From Deltaproteobacteria bacterium (GTDB taxonomy: Bacteria > Desulfobacterota > SM23-61), in NCBI GenBank assembly GCA_026388915.1, contig JAPLIW010000103.1, positions 1 through 5,837 of the forward strand: 5,837 bases of DNA, written 5' to 3'. A program made the position numbers and the translations under genes. A model generated the notes under the pieces. The model ran no database searches. It saw only the letters and a program-made list of their open reading frames with translations, and was not told the origin of the DNA. Shown piece by piece: positions 1-5,837 of this stretch. Every line of letters starts with the position of its first letter. Positions within the stretch are counted from its first letter, which is position 1.

Positions 1-1232
1 GGTATGGATGCAAGGAAGTACCCCAACACGCTTTCGGCAAGGTGCCCGGCAAGATCATAAAGGTGGGGATTCTTGCTGAGGGATTCCGCATCCAGCGGTA
101 CGATTTCTTGCAGCCAACTGGCGCGCAACGAATGGTCGCAAAGACAAACCTTGGCCGCCGATTTCTTTTTCTTTAGGCGGAGCTCGATGGGTTGCACCAA
201 ACGTATGAGCAGAGAGCCGTCAAGGAATCGCAGGTAATTCAGGATGCGGTTCCAACCGATATTTCCGGCGAGCGCTTGTTGGATTTCCGGTACGAAAACG
301 GATTGTCCGGGCGTCTGTCCCGCGTACCGGCAGCACAACCGGAAAACTTCTTCCAGGAGCTTCTCATCTCTCTTTTGGCCTCTCGGACCCAGCCGCAGGT
401 CATGCTGAATGGCTCTCTTGATTACCGTTTCATTCAGGTGATCGGCCATTTCGGGCCACGGTGTCTCATATTTCTGTTGCGCAATCGGGTAAGCCCCCCG
501 TTCTGAGAAAGCGGCAAAAGCCTGGAATCTAAGTTCCCTTTCTGTCTTCGAACACGTTGCCGCATCTTTCCAGAAATCCAAAAACAGAAGCCTGTCAAAG
601 GCGTTTTCGCCCCAGAGCGGCTTCCCAGGCGGAGAAAATCGCAACTCCGCAATTTCACGCAAAAGCAAAGGCCCCAGGTCCAAAGTGGTGATCCGCCCGG
701 CCAGGCTATCACGACCGGCTTCGATTCGTAACGACGAGCTCCCGGTAACCATAATGCGAATGCTATGATTGTCAACCAGGTGTTTAACTTGCGGTGCCCA
801 GGCTTCAAGGTTCTGGACTTCGTCGAAAAAAAGATAAACCATTGATCCGCTATGAGTGATTTCATTGAACGTCCGCTTGATGATCGTGCGTTCGAACCAA
901 CGTGCGATTGCCAGCACCGGATCCGATATTTTCTGAAGGTTTGATATTTCGTCGAAAGGTACATAAAGCACATGGAGGGGATTGACCCCTTCATTTAAAA
1001 GGTCCTCAATAAGTTGCCTCATTAGAATGGTCTTACCGACTCTTCTCGGCCCTCTTAATACCGCAGCCGGCGTCAAGCCGGATACCAGCAAACGTTTGAG
1101 CCTGGGGAAGAGGGCGCGTCGAAAGGATGGCAAAGATATCCCTGGTTTGTTTTCCCACTGCGGGTTTAGGCTGCGCAAGTCCTGCTCAAGATCCCACGGG
1201 ATGGGACTATCAAAAAGCGGCTTGGTATTCAT
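1..1232 (-). CDS. AAA-type ATPase with DUF4143 domain, 3' end outside the window
   Basis: Reading the minus strand from the ATG at 1232 gives 410 uninterrupted codons to the window edge. Seen: Walker A GPRRVGKT at residues 61-68; a hydrophobic strand ending in Walker B FFDE at 135-138; and a sensor-like MVTGSSS at 161-167 followed by LAGR at 177-180. This is the usual core of the AAA_14/DUF4143 ATPases. The segment from about 240 (GAYP near 246-249, then a helical stretch) matches the DUF4143 part. The G-H-L-A-E-S-V motif near 396-402 matches the G-x-L-x-E-x-x-V signature that opens the C-terminal, often nuclease-like, part of these proteins. Family members are commonly about 400-450 aa, so little should be missing. 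Substrate and role are poorly known for the family. Here it is the second gene of an operon with an SNF2 helicase and overlaps it by 4 bases. No frameshift or lost motif is seen. Confidence 0.9.
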   Translation of the reverse strand, partial: MNTKPLFDSPIPWDLEQDLRSLNPQWENKPGISLPSFRRALFPRLKRLLVSGLTPAAVLRGPRRVGKTILMRQLIEDLLNEGVNPLHVLYVPFDEISNLQKISDPVLAIARWFERTIIKRTFNEITHSGSMVYLFFDEVQNLEAWAPQVKHLVDNHSIRIMVTGSSSLRIEAGRDSLAGRITTLDLGPLLLREIAELRFSPPGKPLWGENAFDRLLFLDFWKDAATCSKTERELRFQAFAAFSERGAYPIAQQKYETPWPEMADHLNETVIKRAIQHDLRLGPRGQKRDEKLLEEVFRLCCRYAGQTPGQSVFVPEIQQALAGNIGWNRILNYLRFLDGSLLIRLVQPIELRLKKKKSAAKVCLCDHSLRASWLQEIVPLDAESLSKNPHLYDLAGHLAESVLGYFLASI

Positions 1233-4200
1233 TGACTGCCCTCCTGTGCACCCTCAATTGAACTTGAACTTATTATGAAGCTTCCCTTGGCCTTCGCTAG
1301 GAGGCTCCCAAAGGGGTCCTGCACGCGGACAAGTCTCGGGCTGGGGGTGGCACAGTTGTAGATGGCATAGAGCCAATAGCCTTCCCGCATGTTGCAGGCT
1401 TTGGCCCATTCGTTGGCTGATACCTCCACGTCTCCCATTTCGGCCCGGCCCTTGACTTCAATGGCGCGCTTCTCGTTTCCCGGTCTTACGGAAAGGAGGT
1501 CAAAACCCGGATTATCCGGCAAACCGGCTTTCCTGCCCAACTCAGGCGAATGAACATCTATTACCCTGGCCCCTGCCGTCTCTTCGAAGGCCCAGGCTAT
1601 TTTCATGGCCGCTATTTCCACATTGATATCATGCTCTTTGATATCTTTTGGATCAGTGGATGGCACGACAAGGGCATGGGCCACAAAAGTGACGGAGCCG
1701 GTGGTGATAAGTTCCGGCTCGCGCCTTAGAATTGCGAGAGCATGCGCCTTGCGGCTGGCAAGCTCCTTCTGGTGGCGCTTGACTTCCTCAAGCGCTTCCA
1801 TGGCCTTTTGATTTCCAATCCGCGCCTTCTCAACGTGTTTTGAGCGAGCGATAGCGAGTTCCGCTTCCTGGTAATCGAAGGCGCGCTGAAGGAAACTCTC
1901 TCGCTCCGGCAGGTTTTCCAAAAGCTGCTTTTTACGATCCAAAGCCTTCTGACGGCCGATACGCTCTATGAGAAAAGCAAGCGCCTGCTCCTTCATTTCT
2001 TGCGCCATGACCGCCAGCCGTTGCCCCAAAGGCGGGAGGCCGTGCCCCCCTTTGAGCAGGAGAAGGTGCTCAATCGGGCATAACATTACTTCCGCCCCTT
2101 CATATTGCTTCACGCCTACCAAATGGCATTCGAGCGTCTCCTCCTTAGCGAGGTCAGGCAACTCAATGTCGGCCTTTCGAACGATTGAAAGAAGCGCCAT
2201 GTGGAAAAGGTAGGGTCTTTCGGTCATCGGGTCCACGAAAACCGCACCACGGCGACCCATGTCAGCGAGGCTTTCGGAAACCAGAGCGCGGAAGCGTTCG
2301 AAAACCGGTTCGCCGGGCCTAAGCCAGATGGCGCTCTTTGAGTCTGAAGGCCGGGATACGGATAGACGGGCCTGCATTTTCTCCGGATAGAGTTCCATTG
2401 CGGGGATGAGCGGATCCATTGCGCTGAGACGTTTCGGTCGGAAAGTGAAGATTCCCCCGGTATCTCCCTCAATTTCTATATCCACCAGCGGCGCGGCTTG
2501 CTGGAGATATTGCCTCACGTACCCCGGGAGGAGGCGGAAATGGATCTCCTTTTCGAGATTGGCGCGCAAATCCGGCAACTCTTTCGCAACGTCCCCGCCC
2601 GTTCCGTAAAGGGCCTGCTCCCGGGCGGCAAGGGCGTTGATTTGTTCCTTCGTCAGGTGTCCGTCGAGTTCCTGGGCTACGCGGTCCGGGTCTTCGGTGA
2701 CCGCGAGTTCCATATATCGTTTAATAGAGACATCCTGGAAGATCCGGCCGATGCAGTCGAATACTTTATCAGATTGGAGTTCTTTGCGGATCTTCTCCAG
2801 TTTGTCGAGGAGGGTTTTCAATACTTTGCCTTCGCGGGTGGATGGGGCGACGAGATTCAAGATGATAACCGGATCATGCTTCTGCAGGTAACGGTGAATG
2901 CGGCCCATGCGTTGCTCAAGGCGAGCCGGGTTCCAGGGAACGTCATAATTGATCATGATCCAGCAGAACTGGAGGTTGATGCCCTCCCCCGCGGCGTCCG
3001 TACAGACCAGAAATCGGGCCCCATCTTCCTGAACCGGCTTACGAAATCGCTCGACCTCCTCTTCTCGCTGAGTATAATGCATTCCTCCATGGATCTGAGC
3101 AACTTGCCCGGTGTAGCCCATGCCTTCCAGGCTTCTTACCAGGAAATCCAGGGTGTCGCGGTGTTCGGTGAAGACGATGAATTTCTCACCGGCGAATTTC
3201 GGGTCGGTCAGAATTTCCCGGAGCTTCTCGAACTTAGACTCGACTCCTGCGTCCCAAACCTTCTTTGCAAGATCGCGGAGTTTCTTGACTTGATCTCTCT
3301 CGGCTAAAAGATCGGCCAGCGAAGCGGCGACGACTCCTTGCAAGATCTTGTCCTCGGCGAGCTCGTTTTCCTCCCGGCCCTCTTCGGAAATCTCATCCTC
3401 GGCGGTTTTGGCATCCAGAGTATCATCTGTTTCATGGATACGCTGCTGGAGGAGGATGAGCTGTTCTGGAGTCACCTTTCCTTCCTGCACATCCTCTATC
3501 AGCTTGTTCAGCTTTTCGATCCGTCGCTCAAAGGAACGGAATAAGGCGTAGGTAGAGCTCGCCAGCCGCCGCTGGAATACGCTCATGGCCAGCCGGGCCG
3601 CTTCGCGATTCAGAAGTTTGGCTTTATTGTAAACGAACCGGAGATAATCGGTGGTTTCGTCGTAAAGGGTCTGCTCGCTGATTTCTCCCTGGCTCAGAGC
3701 GTAGCCAAGAGTATCGGAAAAACGTTTTGGGTAAAGCGGTTTGCCGTCCAGGTAGACCATTTCTTCTTTTGTACGACGGATGAAACGCTTTTGGCGCTGT
3801 GCAGCGGGGAATTCATTGAAAGCCTCGGGGGTGGAAAGGGCCTCCGGTTCAAGCAGACGCCAAAGGGCGTAATAGGGATAGTCCTTGCCCATGTGGGGTG
3901 TGGCCGTTAGCAGGAGCAGGTGATGGGCATTCCAGCTCAGGGACCACCCTTCATGAAGGTTTCGAACCCCGGCAAGAGCTTCCGCAAGACAGTACCGGTC
4001 GGTCTTGCGCACCCGGAGGTCAGTCCCACGGTCTGCCGCGAGTTTGTGGGCCTCGTCAAAAACAATCAGATCATAGGGAACGACGGCTGATTCTTTGAAA
4101 CGCGCAAAACACCTCGGGCTGGCCAGCGTATCCAGGCTTATAATAATCCAGTTGCTGTTGTCTCCGATAAATGGATTTTCCAATCGAGCATCGGAACCGC

Positions 4201-4804
4201 TTACGATTCGGAATGGCAGATTGAAAAGCGTGCCAAGCTCTCTGCGCCAGTTTCCAACGAGACCCGCCGGGGAGACAATAAGAATCCGCTGGAGAAGTCT
4301 GCGCGTTAGCATTTCTCGGATGTAAAGCCCAGCCATAATTGTCTTGCCCGCACCTGCGTCATCAGCCAGAAGGAAACGAAGGCGGGGCTGCTTCAACATA
4401 TGGTCATAGACGGCGATTCGTTGGTGTGGGAGGGGGTCGATCCTGGAGATTTCGGTAGCAAAGGTGGGATTGGTTAAGTGGCCAAAGGAGAGGCGTTCGC
4501 CCTCGGCCAGGACTTTCACAATATCGGGAGAGGCAGTGAAATCAAGTATTACAGGAGATGCTTCTTTTTTCGCGTTTCTTTCGGGAGAGGCCTCGTCGGC
4601 GGTTATGGATTCAAGTTGACGAAGCTGGGTCCAAGATAATTTGGAGGGTTTTGTTTGTCCGTTCTCCCATCGATTCACCGTAGCGAAAGAAACCCCCAAC
4701 TTTACCGCCAGGGCCTGCTGCGTAAGCCCAAAGTCAACCCGGAGCTTCTTGATTTGCTGCGGGTAACCAGCGTCCGGCTTTAGGCTGATTGTGAATCGGG
4801 GCAT
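1229..4804 (-). CDS. HTH-SNF2 helicase-DUF3883 (PD-(D/E)XK-like) fusion protein
   Basis: 1191 aa counted from the ATG at 4804. Residues 14-64 form an XRE/Cro-type helix-turn-helix (GLTQQALAVKLGVS...NRWENG). The SNF2 motor follows: Walker A DDAGAGKT 148-155, DEAH 250-253, TATP 300-303, FIVFTEHRD from 542, LVCTDAAGEGINLQ 599-612 and arginine-finger motif QRMGRIHR 631-638. A charged, acidic and helical insert (about 430-520) separates the two RecA lobes. A long charged helical, probably coiled-coil, stretch covers about 941-1033. Residues about 1063-1170 are DUF3883, with D1102 (GFD) and E1116-V-K1118 arranged like a PD-(D/E)XK nuclease site, then SANEW. Known: SNF2 proteins move along duplex DNA using ATP, and DrmD of DISARM defence is a related large SNF2 protein. 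Inferred: a DNA translocase with target binding and possible cleavage, acting on foreign or damaged DNA. An in-frame TTG at 4885 is rejected as start because it is the -35 box. The ATPase gene follows directly. Confidence 0.9.
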   Translation of the reverse strand: MPRFTISLKPDAGYPQQIKKLRVDFGLTQQALAVKLGVSFATVNRWENGQTKPSKLSWTQLRQLESITADEASPERNAKKEASPVILDFTASPDIVKVLAEGERLSFGHLTNPTFATEISRIDPLPHQRIAVYDHMLKQPRLRFLLADDAGAGKTIMAGLYIREMLTRRLLQRILIVSPAGLVGNWRRELGTLFNLPFRIVSGSDARLENPFIGDNSNWIIISLDTLASPRCFARFKESAVVPYDLIVFDEAHKLAADRGTDLRVRKTDRYCLAEALAGVRNLHEGWSLSWNAHHLLLLTATPHMGKDYPYYALWRLLEPEALSTPEAFNEFPAAQRQKRFIRRTKEEMVYLDGKPLYPKRFSDTLGYALSQGEISEQTLYDETTDYLRFVYNKAKLLNREAARLAMSVFQRRLASSTYALFRSFERRIEKLNKLIEDVQEGKVTPEQLILLQQRIHETDDTLDAKTAEDEISEEGREENELAEDKILQGVVAASLADLLAERDQVKKLRDLAKKVWDAGVESKFEKLREILTDPKFAGEKFIVFTEHRDTLDFLVRSLEGMGYTGQVAQIHGGMHYTQREEEVERFRKPVQEDGARFLVCTDAAGEGINLQFCWIMINYDVPWNPARLEQRMGRIHRYLQKHDPVIILNLVAPSTREGKVLKTLLDKLEKIRKELQSDKVFDCIGRIFQDVSIKRYMELAVTEDPDRVAQELDGHLTKEQINALAAREQALYGTGGDVAKELPDLRANLEKEIHFRLLPGYVRQYLQQAAPLVDIEIEGDTGGIFTFRPKRLSAMDPLIPAMELYPEKMQARLSVSRPSDSKSAIWLRPGEPVFERFRALVSESLADMGRRGAVFVDPMTERPYLFHMALLSIVRKADIELPDLAKEETLECHLVGVKQYEGAEVMLCPIEHLLLLKGGHGLPPLGQRLAVMAQEMKEQALAFLIERIGRQKALDRKKQLLENLPERESFLQRAFDYQEAELAIARSKHVEKARIGNQKAMEALEEVKRHQKELASRKAHALAILRREPELITTGSVTFVAHALVVPSTDPKDIKEHDINVEIAAMKIAWAFEETAGARVIDVHSPELGRKAGLPDNPGFDLLSVRPGNEKRAIEVKGRAEMGDVEVSANEWAKACNMREGYWLYAIYNCATPSPRLVRVQDPFGSLLAKAKGSFIISSSSIEGAQEGSQ
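1240..1245 (-). promoter_or_regulatory. Shine-Dalgarno site of the ATPase gene, inside the helicase gene
   Basis: The minus strand reads AGGAGG seven bases before the ATG at 1232. The site is embedded in the last codons of the helicase gene (residues AQEGSQ), and the junction is ATGA: the helicase stop TGA shares bases with the ATPase start. A consensus site at good spacing fixes this start. It implies translational coupling or re-initiation, so the two proteins are probably made together. Confidence 0.85.
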
Positions 4805-4812
4805 ACCATTAA

Positions 4813-4818
4813 CCCTTT
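4813..4818 (-). promoter_or_regulatory. Shine-Dalgarno site that decides the helicase start
   Basis: The minus strand reads AAAGGG eight bases before the ATG at 4804. From there the protein starts MPRFTISL and runs straight into the helix-turn-helix. The site lies downstream of the predicted transcription start (about 4849), which leaves a leader of roughly 45 bases. It is a moderate match to consensus, but no competing in-frame start downstream of the promoter has a better one. Confidence 0.6.
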
Positions 4819-4855
4819 TTGTTTTATAAAAAGCCCCGCTTGCTAAATTTTGAGA

Positions 4856-4885
4856 AATATAACATATGTTATAAATATCTGTCAA
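4856..4885 (-). promoter_or_regulatory. Sigma70-type promoter of the helicase-ATPase operon
   Basis: On the minus strand TTGACA (4885-4880) is a perfect -35 box, and after 18 bases TATATT (4861-4856) is a 5/6 match to the -10 box. Transcription would begin near 4849, about 45 bases before the helicase ATG. The spacer holds a 16-bp palindrome (separate entry), so the promoter is probably repressible. Confidence 0.75.
4858..4873. promoter_or_regulatory. 16-bp perfect palindrome, probable operator
   Basis: TATAACATATGTTATA is its own reverse complement, centred between 4865 and 4866. It fills part of the -35/-10 spacer and overlaps most of the -10 box of the operon promoter. A dimeric repressor bound here would exclude RNA polymerase. 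The palindrome size fits operators of XRE/Cro-type regulators, and the operon's first protein carries such a domain at its N-terminus. Binding by that protein is inference; a separate repressor encoded elsewhere is equally possible. AT-rich promoter DNA can contain palindromes by chance, but a perfect 16-mer at this exact place is unlikely. Confidence 0.6.
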
Positions 4886-4927
4886 TACTTAAAAATTATT
4901 TATACTTATGATGATCTTATAAAAAAT
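4886..4927 (-). promoter_or_regulatory. AT-rich stretch upstream of the operon promoter, UP-element-like
   Basis: The bases directly upstream of the -35 box are almost all A and T, with runs of A and T on both strands, in sharp contrast to the GC-richer coding sequence on either side. Such stretches can bind the RNA polymerase alpha subunit and raise promoter strength. No specific protein site is recognised, and the call rests on composition and position only. Confidence 0.4.
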
Positions 4928-5007
4928 CGTCACTCCGGTGAAAACCGGAGTCCAGGGATTTGATAATTATTTGGAAAAACTAGATTCCGGCTTTCGCCGG
5001 AATGACG
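4928..5007. repeat. Inverted pair of REP-like hairpins (BIME/MITE-like element)
   Basis: Two 28-base units lie in opposite orientation: 4928-4955, starting CGTCACTCCGG on the plus strand, and 4980-5007, starting CGTCATTCCGG on the minus strand. They are separated by 24 AT-rich bases. Each unit folds into an 8-bp stem with a 4-base loop: 4932-4939 pairs with 4944-4951, and 4984-4991 with 4996-5003. The units agree at 23 of 28 positions. Four of the five differences form two compensated stem pairs, so the hairpin is conserved. The minus-strand reading of the right unit gives FVIPAKAGI, known from many short spurious ORFs over dispersed repeats. Units of this kind are usually non-autonomous and multi-copy. 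Here the element separates two divergent promoters. No target-site duplication was identified. Confidence 0.8.
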
Positions 5008-5100
5008 AAAAAGGGGCCGGTTGGAATTTTTACGAGTCCATCAACTTGTGATTTAGCCGCTAAGGGGAGCAGAAGTTTTTCGAGTTCAGAAATTTGTGCA
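5008..5100. other. Intergenic stretch with no recognised feature
   Basis: Between the hairpin pair and the promoter of the RNase Z-like gene I see no start codon with a convincing ribosome site, no clear hairpin and no tRNA-like fold. Open frames run through it on both strands, but they begin in, or end in, the repeat or neighbouring coding sequence and look accidental. Confidence 0.5.
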
Positions 5101-5129
5101 TTGACGGAAAGTTTTCCCTTCCGTATGAT
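5101..5129 (+). promoter_or_regulatory. Sigma70-type promoter of the RNase Z-like gene
   Basis: TTGACG (5101-5106) and TATGAT (5124-5129) are each 5/6 matches to the -35 and -10 consensus, at the ideal 17-base spacing. Transcription would start near 5136, about 28 bases before the TTG start codon, leaving room for the AAGGA ribosome site. No palindrome overlaps it, so it may be constitutive. Confidence 0.75.
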
Positions 5130-5149
5130 CTTGCTCAAGATTTCATGAG

Positions 5150-5154
5150 AAGGA
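5150..5154 (+). promoter_or_regulatory. Shine-Dalgarno site supporting a TTG start
   Basis: AAGGA lies nine bases before the TTG at 5164. The same frame has a TGA stop at 5146-5148, so the gene cannot start further upstream. The first ATG in the frame is far inside the conserved domain, past the HxHxDH motif. This makes TTG the best start. Confidence 0.7.
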
Positions 5155-5163
5155 AAGAGCCTA

Positions 5164-5837
5164 TTGAAACCTCTTCTCCACGCAGAACTGATCAATTCTC
5201 CCTTTGGAGACCCGGCGCTTTTTGTGGAGATTCTCTGGGAACACCGGGCCCTCCTCTTTGATATTGGCGAGATCGGGTCCTTTCGTCCGGCCAAGCTTCT
5301 GAAGATCTCCCACGCTTTTGTGTCCCACACCCACATCGATCATTTTGTCGGTTTCGATACCCTGGTCCGTCTGATGCTGAACCGGGAGAAGGCCCTGGAA
5401 ATCTTCGGGCCTCCCGGGTTTCTGTCTAATGTGCAAGGCAAGCTCGCCGGCTACACCTGGAATCTGACCGAAGGCTATCCTTTTTCGGTGATCGCCGTTG
5501 AAGTCCACCCGGAGCGGGTCATCGCTCAAACCTTCCGCAGTCAGCATCGTTTTGTCCCCGAGGAACGAAAAGAAGAAACCTTCACCGGAATCCTGGAGGA
5601 GGATTCCCAGCTGAAGATATCCGCCGCCCACCTGGATCATTTCATCCCCAGCCTGGCCTTTGCCCTGGAGGAACGGTTTCACATTAACGTGCACAAGGAG
5701 CGCCTGTCCGAGAGGGGTCTTTCCATCGGGCCCTGGTTGAAGGAAATGAAAGACGCGCTATGGCGGGGAGAATCAGGAGACTTATGCCTGAAAGTCCCCC
5801 TCGAAGGCGGGGGAGGCACAGTGGAAAAGGAGTTCTC
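5164..5837 (+). CDS. Metallo-beta-lactamase-fold hydrolase, RNase Z family, 3' end outside the window
   Basis: The frame is open for 224 codons and runs off the right edge. The protein starts MKPLLHAELINSPFGDPALF, followed by a strand with FDIG (32-35). The metal-binding motif HTHIDH (H55, H57, D59, H60) comes next, then GPPGF (82-86) where RNase Z proteins carry their GP-x-G segment. H159 in HLDHFIPSLAFALEE matches the conserved H-x-x-x-S-x-(G/A)-(Y/F)-x-x-E block. The tail ERLSERGLSIGPW fits the family's leu-x-elGi-x-G-p block. Known: RNase Z is a zinc-dependent endonuclease that trims tRNA 3' ends in the cytoplasm; relatives act on other phosphodiesters. RNase Z proteins are usually just over 300 aa, so about 90 residues, including the later metal ligands, are missing. 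The usual glycine before the motif's final Asp-His is isoleucine here, which suggests a divergent subfamily rather than the standard tRNA enzyme. It is transcribed away from the helicase operon from its own promoter. Confidence 0.85.
   Translation, partial: MKPLLHAELINSPFGDPALFVEILWEHRALLFDIGEIGSFRPAKLLKISHAFVSHTHIDHFVGFDTLVRLMLNREKALEIFGPPGFLSNVQGKLAGYTWNLTEGYPFSVIAVEVHPERVIAQTFRSQHRFVPEERKEETFTGILEEDSQLKISAAHLDHFIPSLAFALEERFHINVHKERLSERGLSIGPWLKEMKDALWRGESGDLCLKVPLEGGGGTVEKEF

Noticed and set aside
434..994. Minus-strand open frame of 186 codons within the ATPase gene
   Set aside because: It is a different frame of the same strand as the ATPase. Its translation is rich in R, W and C without any motif, whereas the overlapping frame has Walker A and B motifs and runs uninterrupted from a good ribosome site.
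2498..3307. Plus-strand open frame of 269 codons antisense to the helicase
   Set aside because: It is a mirror of the helicase coding frame, has no ribosome site or recognisable domain, and lies opposite essential helicase motifs that fix the minus strand as coding.
4901..4921. Possible second copy of the operator half-site (ATCTTATA at 4914-4921)
   Set aside because: It has one mismatch to the half-site and no partner half at the right distance; in such AT-rich DNA this is expected by chance.
5002..5148. Plus-strand open frame of 48 codons upstream of the RNase Z-like gene
   Set aside because: It would start inside the hairpin repeat, runs across the promoter at 5101-5129 and has no ribosome site or recognisable content.
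4980..5336. Minus-strand open frame of 118 codons ending in FVIPAKAGI
   Set aside because: Its first half is antisense to the conserved RNase Z-like N-terminus and its end lies in the hairpin repeat. The middle part (about 5010-5148) reads protein-like but has no start with a ribosome site and overlaps the plus-strand promoter. A decayed remnant cannot be fully excluded.
5161..5694. Minus-strand open frame of 177 codons
   Set aside because: It is antisense to the RNase Z-like gene, whose plus-strand frame carries the HxHxDH motif, a promoter and a ribosome site.
1..5837. CRISPR array, tRNA or rRNA gene, insertion sequence
   Set aside because: No regularly spaced direct repeats, no cloverleaf-like segment with a CCA end, no rRNA-like sequence and no transposase were seen on either strand.

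Overview
The window looks bacterial. It has a translationally coupled two-gene operon read leftwards, a gene read rightwards that is cut by the right edge, and a compact intergenic region between them carrying two well-formed sigma70-type promoters and an inverted pair of REP-like hairpins. The hairpin unit translates on the minus strand as the end FVIPAKAGI. From general knowledge this tail recurs at the ends of short ORFs where such dispersed repeats are copied, notably in Desulfobacterota (old Deltaproteobacteria) and other Proteobacteria. That is a weak lineage hint, not a proof.

Left part, minus strand. The operon promoter lies near 4856-4885. The first gene (4804 to 1229) encodes a protein of about 1191 aa that joins three modules: an N-terminal XRE/Cro-type helix-turn-helix, a complete SNF2-type helicase motor, and a C-terminal DUF3883 (NO VEIN C-terminal) domain with a PD-(D/E)XK-like residue pattern. 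Its stop codon overlaps the start of the second gene in an ATGA junction. The second gene (1232 to beyond position 1) encodes an AAA-type ATPase of the DUF4143 family. Its far C-terminus is outside the window. The coupling implies that the two proteins are made together. Helicase, nuclease-like domain and ATPase in one regulated operon resembles defence or DNA-maintenance cassettes, but nothing here proves that role.

Middle, 4805-5163. A 16-bp perfect palindrome sits between the -35 and -10 boxes of the operon promoter, where a bound repressor would block RNA polymerase. The first protein of the operon has its own DNA-binding domain, so autoregulation is the natural hypothesis. Next to it is an 80-bp element made of two 28-nt hairpin units in inverted orientation. 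The two units differ at two stem pairs, and both differences preserve pairing.

Right part, plus strand. A good promoter (5101-5129) drives a metallo-beta-lactamase-fold protein of the RNase Z family. It appears to start at a TTG codon and is cut at the right edge after 224 codons. It is divergently transcribed and probably unrelated in function to the helicase operon.
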